From Treponema sp. (lineage in GTDB: Bacteria; Spirochaetota; Spirochaetia; Treponematales; Breznakiellaceae): 49,513 nt of DNA. The stretch covers positions 1 to 49,513 of the forward strand of contig JAIRLU010000119.1 of the NCBI GenBank assembly GCA_031259215.1, read 5' to 3'. Position numbers and translations under genes: made by a program. The notes under the pieces were generated by a model. That model ran no database searches and was not told the origin of the DNA. It saw nothing but the letters and a program-made list of their open reading frames with translations. This document shows, in pieces, positions 44,508 through 49,513 of this stretch. Every line of letters begins with the position of its first letter. The first letter of the stretch is position 1.

Positions 44508-45285
44508 TTGTTTTTTCCAGCAGCAATTTGGTGTACGCATGTTTCGGCGCTTCAAATACCTCGTATACGGTCCCCTGTTCCAAAATATGCCCGTCTTTAA
44601 TTACATACACGTCATCTGCCATCTGAGCCACAACCCCTAAATCGTGAGTTATCAGCAGAATGCTTATGCCCTCGTCCCGGAGCCGGGATAACTCCTTCAA
44701 AATCGCCGCCTGAGTGGTTAAGTCCAGCGAAGAAGTTGGTTCGTCCGCGATCAGCACCGCCGAATGAGCAAGCAGCCCCATAGCAACCATGATGCGTTGG
44801 CACATACCCCCTGAAAGCTCAAAGGGGTAACTCTCCAGAATTGTAAGGGTATCCCTAAGTCCGACCCGGGACAGCACATCCTGAAACAAGGCAATAGCCT
44901 TCCGTTTTTCGCGGCCCTGCCCGCTTCGGAGGCTTACTTCAAAGAGATGATCCTTTACCTTGATAACCGGATTCAGCGAATTGGTGGGCTCCTGAAAAAT
45001 CATGGCTATTTTTTCCCCCCGCACCCGCCGCAAATCCCGCTCAGGCAACGTACGAAGGTCCATATCTTCCAGTAAGATCGAACCTTTCACGATGACACCC
45101 GGTTTTTCAATCAGGCCCAGTATGGACAAGGACATCACCGATTTACCGCTGCCGCTGCCGCCCATGAGTGCCGTTATGCGCCCTGGATACAGATCCAGGT
45201 CCACCTCGTCCAAGGCTTTTACCGTCCGGTTTTTCAAATAAAAGTACGTACTCAGTCCCCGTATCGAGAGTACCCGCCTATCCAT
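44494..45285 (-). CDS. ABC importer ATPase (NikD/DppD type)
   Basis: 263 residues. Walker A ALMGGSGSGKSVMS, Q-loop IFQEPTNSLNP, signature LSGGMCQRIM, Walker B VLIADEPTSSLD and H-loop LITHDLG. It is slightly short at the C-terminus for the family (about 260 versus 320), lacking the cysteine tail. Overlaps the permease gene upstream by 8 bp and the second ATPase downstream by 14 bp. Confidence 0.9.
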   Translation of the reverse strand: MDRRVLSIRGLSTYFYLKNRTVKALDEVDLDLYPGRITALMGGSGSGKSVMSLSILGLIEKPGVIVKGSILLEDMDLRTLPERDLRRVRGEKIAMIFQEPTNSLNPVIKVKDHLFEVSLRSGQGREKRKAIALFQDVLSRVGLRDTLTILESYPFELSGGMCQRIMVAMGLLAHSAVLIADEPTSSLDLTTQAAILKELSRLRDEGISILLITHDLGVVAQMADDVYVIKDGHILEQGTVYEVFEAPKHAYTKLLLEKTNGIY

Positions 45286-46165
45286 TCGCGTCCTCCTTCA
45301 CCATCGCCGTACTGCCGGATGTGGGAAGCAGCGCATCATTAAGCCCCTCTCCTACAAGATTAAAGGCAAATACCGAAACAACGATAGCAAGCCCCGGCCA
45401 CAACATCATCAACGGGTGGGCGGTAAGAAAAGGTCTTGAGTCGTTGAGCATCACCCCCCAATCGGCTGCAGGCGGCTGTGAGCCAAGCCCGATGAACGAG
45501 AACGCGGCTACGTGCATGATCACCGCGGCGATCCGCAGGGACGCAAGTACAATGATGGGTGAAATCGAATTGAGCAGAATATGCTTAAACACGATAGTAC
45601 TGCGACTGCTGCCTGCAGCCTCTGCTGCCATAACAAAGGCGCTTTCCTTGAGCTTCACCACAGAACTGCGCACTATCCGGGCAAACGGAGCCCACCACAA
45701 CACCACAAAGACGATGACGATGTTTACCAAGCTCGGCCCCATAACCCCGACAATCGCCAAGGCCAAGAGGCTGGATGGAAAAGTCGAGGCTATGTCCGCC
45801 ACGCGCATAATCAGATTACCGGTAATACCCCCCACATAACCGGCCACAATCCCCAAAGGCAGCCCGATAAGTACCATCATCACCGTTGCGGCCACTGCTG
45901 TGGCAAGACTCGTCCTGATACCAAAGATGATGCGCGAAAAAATACACCTTCCCAGTTGATCCGTTCCCATCCAAAAATCCCTGTTCGGCGGCAGCAGTTT
46001 CTGCGTTATATCCACCGCGTAAGGGTCGTGGGGCGCAACCTGTTCCGCAAAAACACCGGCAACCGTAAAAATCAAAATCACCCCAACCCCTACAAGCGCT
46101 GTCTTTTGTTCCTTAAACCGTTCCCACCATTCTTTTCCCATTGCCTTTTCCCATCCATCACTCAA
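45278..46165 (-). CDS. ABC importer permease (NikC/DppC type)
   Basis: 295 residues, about six membrane helices. It starts with a cytoplasmic tail and first helix (ALVGVGVILIFTVAGVFAEQ), has the DppC periplasmic signature FWMGTDQLGRCIFSRIIFGIR and the EAA loop EAAGSSRSTIVFKHILLNSI (by its ends). Forms the channel with the NikB-like protein encoded directly upstream. Confidence 0.9.
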   Translation of the reverse strand: MSDGWEKAMGKEWWERFKEQKTALVGVGVILIFTVAGVFAEQVAPHDPYAVDITQKLLPPNRDFWMGTDQLGRCIFSRIIFGIRTSLATAVAATVMMVLIGLPLGIVAGYVGGITGNLIMRVADIASTFPSSLLALAIVGVMGPSLVNIVIVFVVLWWAPFARIVRSSVVKLKESAFVMAAEAAGSSRSTIVFKHILLNSISPIIVLASLRIAAVIMHVAAFSFIGLGSQPPAADWGVMLNDSRPFLTAHPLMMLWPGLAIVVSVFAFNLVGEGLNDALLPTSGSTAMVKEDANG

Positions 46166-47101
46166 TCACTCAATCTGTATTTTTGGATCAATGTACAGGT
46201 AGATAATGTCGAGCAGCAAATTGATCAGTATAAACGTTACCGCCACTACCAGAATATACCCCTGTATAACCGGAATATCTTTAAGCCGTATGCTGTCCAC
46301 TGCAAATTTACCGATGCCGTTCCACGAGAAAATAGTCTCGCAGGCAAACTGCCCGGCCAAGAGCTTCCCAAAATTCACGCCGATAAGGGTTACGCAGGGA
46401 AGCATCGCGTTTTTTATACCATGACGGACCAAGGTTTCCATTTCTCCAAGCCCCCGGGCCCGGGCCGCCCGCATATAGTCCATGCCCCGTACTTTAATCA
46501 GGTTTTCCCGCAGCAGCCGGATGTAGGTCGCGCCGTTATTCACGCTTAACGTAAAGGCCGGAAGAAACATGTTCTGCCATTTGTTCCCCGAAACCACGGG
46601 AACCAGCCCTAATTTTACGGCAAAAGCGTACAGCAGCATCAGGCCCAGCCAAAAATCCGGTATGGTTGTTCCGCACGCGGAAAGGATCCGGAAAACATGA
46701 TCCCCCAGGGAATTACGATATCGCACACAGAGCAGGGCAATCGGTATGGCAAACAGAATGGAAATAAGGGTCGCCACAACCGCAAGCTTGAGGGTTGCAG
46801 GAAAGCGCCTAAAAATTTCTTCGGTTACCGGCTTTTTTGTCTGAAAGGAGACCCCCAAATCAAGGCGGAGCACCTTTTTGAGCCAGTTCAGGTACTGAAC
46901 AGGCAGGGACTTGTCAAGACCGAGTTCCTCACGGACCGCAGCGAGACTTTCCGCGGTAACCTCCTGCCCCTGACTCCGTATGGTTATGGAGGCAACGTCC
47001 CCCTGGGACATATTGCTTAACACAAAGGCGAGAATCGACACAACCAACAATATGGGTATCATCTGGAGGATACGGGACAGAATAAACCTGAACCGTTTCA
47101 T
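46166..47101 (-). CDS. ABC importer permease (NikB/DppB type)
   Basis: 311 residues and about six helices; N-terminal RFILSRILQMIPILLVVSIL, LGLDKSLPVQYLNWL and FQTKKPVTEEIFRRFPATLK typical of DppB/NikB. The EAA loop is YMRAARARGLGEMETLVRHG. It is the first gene of the six-gene importer operon, one base from the next. Nickel or peptide substrate cannot be distinguished by this subunit. Confidence 0.9.
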   Translation of the reverse strand: MKRFRFILSRILQMIPILLVVSILAFVLSNMSQGDVASITIRSQGQEVTAESLAAVREELGLDKSLPVQYLNWLKKVLRLDLGVSFQTKKPVTEEIFRRFPATLKLAVVATLISILFAIPIALLCVRYRNSLGDHVFRILSACGTTIPDFWLGLMLLYAFAVKLGLVPVVSGNKWQNMFLPAFTLSVNNGATYIRLLRENLIKVRGMDYMRAARARGLGEMETLVRHGIKNAMLPCVTLIGVNFGKLLAGQFACETIFSWNGIGKFAVDSIRLKDIPVIQGYILVVAVTFILINLLLDIIYLYIDPKIQIE

Positions 47102-47142
47102 GATACCAAGGGAGCGGAAACAAGTATATTCACGGTATTTCC

Positions 47143-47190
47143 CCTATAAACAAAAGATGACGGTTTTTAACGCGAAAACCCGTTTATAGG
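47143..47190 (-). promoter_or_regulatory. Structured leader upstream of importer operon
   Basis: CCTATAAAC (47143-47151) pairs with GTTTATAGG (47182-47190); inside, GGTTTT (47162-47167) pairs with AAAACC (47175-47180). It lies 42-89 nt upstream of the first permease start and would form a two-helix element in the leader mRNA. No T tract, so not a terminator. Confidence 0.6.
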
Positions 47191-47235
47191 AATTCATTTC
47201 CGAAAATCCATCCCTTCATGGAACGGTAAGAACAG

Positions 47236-47248
47236 CGGCATCATGCCG
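47236..47248. promoter_or_regulatory. CGGCAT-C-ATGCCG palindrome, candidate operator
   Basis: A perfect hyphenated palindrome just downstream of the -10 box of the importer promoter, near the expected transcription start. Suited to binding of a dimeric repressor. Confidence 0.4.
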
Positions 47249-47258
47249 TAATATCGCC

Positions 47259-47288
47259 AGTATACCACAGTCTTGATTTTTTTATCAA
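47259..47288 (-). promoter_or_regulatory. Promoter of importer operon with internal inverted repeat
   Basis: TTGATA (47283-47288), 18-nt spacer and TATACT (47259-47264) on the minus strand. A perfect inverted repeat TCTTGAT-N6-ATCAAGA (47271-47290) covers the -35 and spacer. Confidence 0.65.
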
Positions 47289-47407
47289 GAGATACACATC
47301 AAAATAGAATGAACCCGCACCCCTTTAGGCTCATGCGGAGGCGTAAAATACATGATACATACATCGGTACTTTTCGAGGATGAAAAACCACCCCTTGTCC
47401 GAATGAT

Positions 47408-47491
47408 TGCCCAGAGGGGGACTTGAACCCCCAAGCCCGCAAAGGCACTGGTACCTGAAACCAGCGTGTCTGCCAATTTCACCATCTGGGC
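47408..47491 (-). tRNA. tRNA-Leu (anticodon CAG)
   Basis: An 84-nt class II tRNA. The acceptor stem GCCCAGA (minus 5' end at 47491) pairs with TCTGGGC; the anticodon stem-loop is CTGGT-TTCAGGT-ACCAG, anticodon CAG; a long variable arm (TGCCTTTGCGGGCTTG) is followed by the T arm GGGGG-TTCAAGT-CCCCC. Discriminator base A; CCA not encoded. Class II shape and A73 fit leucine. Confidence 0.95.
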
Positions 47492-47501
47492 GACTAGAAC
47501 T

Positions 47502-47530
47502 AGTATACGTATTGTACGGAGGATAGTCAA
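47502..47530 (-). promoter_or_regulatory. Sigma-70 promoter of tRNA-Leu
   Basis: TTGACT (47525-47530), 17-nt spacer and TATACT (47502-47507) on the minus strand, 11 nt upstream of the mature tRNA 5' end. Confidence 0.82.
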
Positions 47531-47578
47531 CCAACATATCCCCCAGTACAGCCGTTTCCAGCATTTTCCCCGGCAAAG

Positions 47579-48283
47579 TCAGGAAATGGCGGTTTCTAAT
47601 GCCACCTCCATCATCTGGGTAAAGGCAGTCTGCCGTTCCTCAGAACTGGTCTGCTCATGGGTTATGAGGCTGTCTGAGATGGTCAGCAGGGTAAGGGCTT
47701 CCCGCTGGTATTTTGCGGCTAAGGTATAGAGTTCGGCACATTCCATTTCCACCGCAAGACAGCCGAATTGGGCCCAGAGCTTCCATTCCGCTGGATCTTC
47801 GGTATAAAACCTATCCGAAGAAACCACCGTACCGACCTTGGGCTGCCAGCCTCGGGAAAGCGCCCGCTCATAGGCGGTTTTAAGCAAGGTAAAAGAAGCG
47901 GCAGGGGCAAAACTTCTTCCTCCAAAACGGATATGGTTAATCCCTGAATCCGTAGACGCAGCTAGGGCAATCACTATATCCCGAAGCTGCACGTTTTCCT
48001 GGATAGCCCCCGCGGTCCCGATCCGGATGGCCCGCTTTACCCCGAAGTCTCTGAATAATTCATTGACATAGATGGAAAGCGAAGGCATCCCCATCCCCGT
48101 ACCTTGAACCGATACCCGCTTCCCCTGGTACAGCCCGGTATAGCCGAACATGTTCCGCACCTGGTTGTATTGATGAACATCCGTAAGCAAGGTTTCGGCG
48201 ATGAATTGAGCCCGCAGGGGATCCCCCGGGAGTAACACCGCCTCCGCAATATCCCCTGGTTTTGCCGCAATATGAATAGACAT
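47579..48283 (-). CDS. deoD: Purine nucleoside phosphorylase DeoD
   Basis: 234 residues of the hexameric (bacterial trimer-of-dimers) type: [20 protein letters not shown] and [10 protein letters not shown] (phosphate loop), [41 protein letters not shown] (ribose and base binding) and [11 protein letters not shown] with the catalytic Asp. It cleaves purine (deoxy)nucleosides for salvage. Start at 48283 supported by GAGGAGG. Confidence 0.95.
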   Translation of the reverse strand: MSIHIAAKPGDIAEAVLLPGDPLRAQFIAETLLTDVHQYNQVRNMFGYTGLYQGKRVSVQGTGMGMPSLSIYVNELFRDFGVKRAIRIGTAGAIQENVQLRDIVIALAASTDSGINHIRFGGRSFAPAASFTLLKTAYERALSRGWQPKVGTVVSSDRFYTEDPAEWKLWAQFGCLAVEMECAELYTLAAKYQREALTLLTISDSLITHEQTSSEERQTAFTQMMEVALETAIS

Positions 48284-48329
48284 AAAACCTCCTCGTATAA
48301 GCATAGGCTCTGCAATGATCTTTGTCAGC

Positions 48330-49241
48330 TTAGAGATCCGCTAGATCATAAGGGGTCTCCTGGTACACAAAATTAAGCCAGTTAGAGAAAAAAAGGTGTG
48401 CATGCGCCCGCCAACGGACTACCGGCGTTTTGGTAGGATCATCATCAGGGTAATACTGCTTGGGTACCTTGATGGGAAGCCCCCGGCTCAGGTCCCGGCG
48501 GTATTCCCGGTCTAAGGTAAGGGGATCGTATTCCAGATGACCGGTAACGTATATTTCCCGGCCTTCCCGGGAGGTAATGATAAACGCTCCGGCTTCCTCG
48601 CTTGCAGACTGAATGGTCAGGGCTGGAGTGGTGGCAATGGCCTTTTGGTCGCTTTCAGTATACCGGGACTGGGGGGCGAGGAACTCATCGTCAAAGCCGT
48701 GGAATAGGATCATCCGTCGTTCTTTCACCTTATGGGGAAAGATCCCGAATAGTTTTTGGTCCAGCTCTTGCTTGGGTATGCCGTAGCGGTGATACAGCCC
48801 TGCCTGGGCGCCCCAGCAAATATGCAGGGTAGACCATACATTTTTTGAAGCATAGTCCAATACGGCGGTGAGTTCCTGCCAATAATCCACTTTTTCAAAG
48901 GCCAAGGTCTCCACCGGAGCGCCGGTGATGATGAGACCGTCAAAGCGTTCATGCATGATGCACTCAGAATTATTATAAAACCGCTCAAGATGACCCGGAG
49001 GGGCGTTGTGGGACTCGTGGCTTCCCATGTGCAGCAAGGTTATATCCACCTGTAAGGGACTGTTACTCAGGAGCCGGAGTAATTGAATCTCCGTATCCAA
49101 AGTGGTGGGCATAAGATTGACAATAGCCACCTTCAGGGGCCTAATATCCTGATGCAAAGCCCGGACATCGGCCATAACAAAGACATTTTCCTCTCTGAGG
49201 GCGTTATATGCAGGTAACGTAATAGGAATCTTTATAGGCAT
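48330..49241 (-). CDS. metA: Homoserine O-acyltransferase MetA (probably acetyl-CoA dependent)
   Basis: About 303 residues. [20 protein letters not shown] start, [19 protein letters not shown], the nucleophile Cys in [16 protein letters not shown], and the catalytic His/Glu in [13 protein letters not shown]. The acyl-CoA selectivity motif reads [12 protein letters not shown]: Glu at the position that is Glu in acetyl-transferring Bacillus MetA and Gly in succinyl-transferring E. coli MetA. So acetyl-CoA is predicted. First committed step of methionine synthesis. The ATG at 49241 matches the family start; an ATG at 49259 is possible and neither has a strong ribosome binding site. Confidence 0.93.
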   Translation of the reverse strand: MPIKIPITLPAYNALREENVFVMADVRALHQDIRPLKVAIVNLMPTTLDTEIQLLRLLSNSPLQVDITLLHMGSHESHNAPPGHLERFYNNSECIMHERFDGLIITGAPVETLAFEKVDYWQELTAVLDYASKNVWSTLHICWGAQAGLYHRYGIPKQELDQKLFGIFPHKVKERRMILFHGFDDEFLAPQSRYTESDQKAIATTPALTIQSASEEAGAFIITSREGREIYVTGHLEYDPLTLDREYRRDLSRGLPIKVPKQYYPDDDPTKTPVVRWRAHAHLFFSNWLNFVYQETPYDLADL

Positions 49242-49360
49242 AAAAGTACTATGTTCCATTTTTGAGAAAAATACAAGTTGCGCTCTATTGCCCTGGGCAG
49301 TACTTGGATAAACCTATAAACACTTCCGCGGAGGTTGGCGGGCCTCTCGGCCTCCCTATA

Positions 49361-49480
49361 CAATAGAGTTGTTCAGAAACCTCAGTTTCTGAACAACTTC
49401 CGCTTAAAAAACAGCAACATGCGGAGCATTTTGCAAGACTTGTTCGATAACCAACCGGGTTATTGAACAAGTCCAATAGA
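49361..49480 (+). repeat. Triple-hairpin repeat, copy 3
   Basis: First hairpin AGTTGTTCAGAAAC (49367-49380), CTCA loop, GTTTCTGAACAACT (49385-49398), perfect over 14 bp. Second GCAACATGC (49414-49422) / GCATTTTGC (49426-49434), one mismatch. Third ACTTGTTC-ATAACC / GGTTAT-GAACAAGT (49438-49472) with one G-T pair. CAATAG occurs at both outer edges. Confidence 0.85.
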
Positions 49481-49513
49481 CCGCCGGTCCCGGATATGTC
49501 CGCACCCACTGCC

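Noticed and set aside
45581-46549. A 322-codon plus-strand ORF opposite the importer permeases
   Set aside because: His/Pro-rich antisense shadow of two clear permease genes; no homology recognisable.
47102-47250. Known nickel/cobalt (czcD-type) riboswitch
   Set aside because: The leader is structured but I cannot find the four-helix junction with conserved purine motifs; kept as an unknown leader.
49260-49360. SAM riboswitch ahead of metA
   Set aside because: None of the conserved SAM-I or SAM-II core sequences is present.

Overview
The window looks like a chromosome segment of a treponeme (Spirochaetes), most likely an environmental or gut Treponema. The evidence is a sheathed-flagellum pair (FlaA outer-layer protein and FlaB core flagellin), a radical SAM protein of the spirochete-restricted spiro-SPASM type, and many treponeme-style lipoproteins and PEGA/GerMN proteins. 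The genus call is an inference from protein content; no rRNA is present. Most genes are on the minus strand.

Layout. 1-1033: a frameshifted LpoB/DUF4384 relic and a RAYT-type transposase. 1210-9322 (minus): a tight operon prfB - PEGA protein - ftsY - exported protein - lolC - lolD - lolE; prfB carries a classical programmed +1 frameshift. 9378-13317 (minus): grpE - dnaK - dnaJ. 13796-14911: a histone-deacetylase-superfamily amidohydrolase. 14952-16220: a RelA/SpoT-type alarmone synthetase fused to TPRs. 16341-19204: flaA, a GerMN protein and a cell-wall amidase. 19413-26383: a five-gene, translationally coupled cluster (spiro-SPASM radical SAM, glycosyltransferase, SpsF-like cytidylyltransferase, SpsG-like/methyltransferase fusion, ATP-grasp ligase). 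26552-28410: a CBM9-like exported protein and flaB. I propose that the cluster between flaA and flaB makes and transfers a flagellin or surface glycan. 28802-31477: glucosaminidase lipoprotein, infA, mnmE.

31573-32580 is a graveyard of gene pieces (deleted DinB, ArsP-type permease fragment, DUF362 fragment) with a three-hairpin repeat. 32704-37179: a histidine operon hisG-hisB-hisH-hisF-hisA/I/E, preceded by a leader peptide with four consecutive His codons and a strong intrinsic terminator, i.e. an attenuator. 37319-39789: GH130 phosphorylase, a cytidylate-kinase-like protein and a MutY-like glycosylase without Fe-S cysteines. 39924-40966: a second copy of the hairpin repeat, a transposase relic and a self-contained AT-rich LiaF-like gene. 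41148-47101: a nickel/peptide-type ABC importer operon (B-C-D-E-A order) ending in a methyltransferase, with a structured leader and palindromic promoter. 47408-49241: tRNA-Leu(CAG), deoD and a metA whose active-site signature suggests acetyl-CoA use. A third copy of the hairpin repeat closes the window.

The most interesting items are the his attenuator, the flagellin-linked radical SAM/sugar cluster, the three-copy triple-hairpin element with a compensatory base change, and the metal importer operon with its methyltransferase and structured leader.
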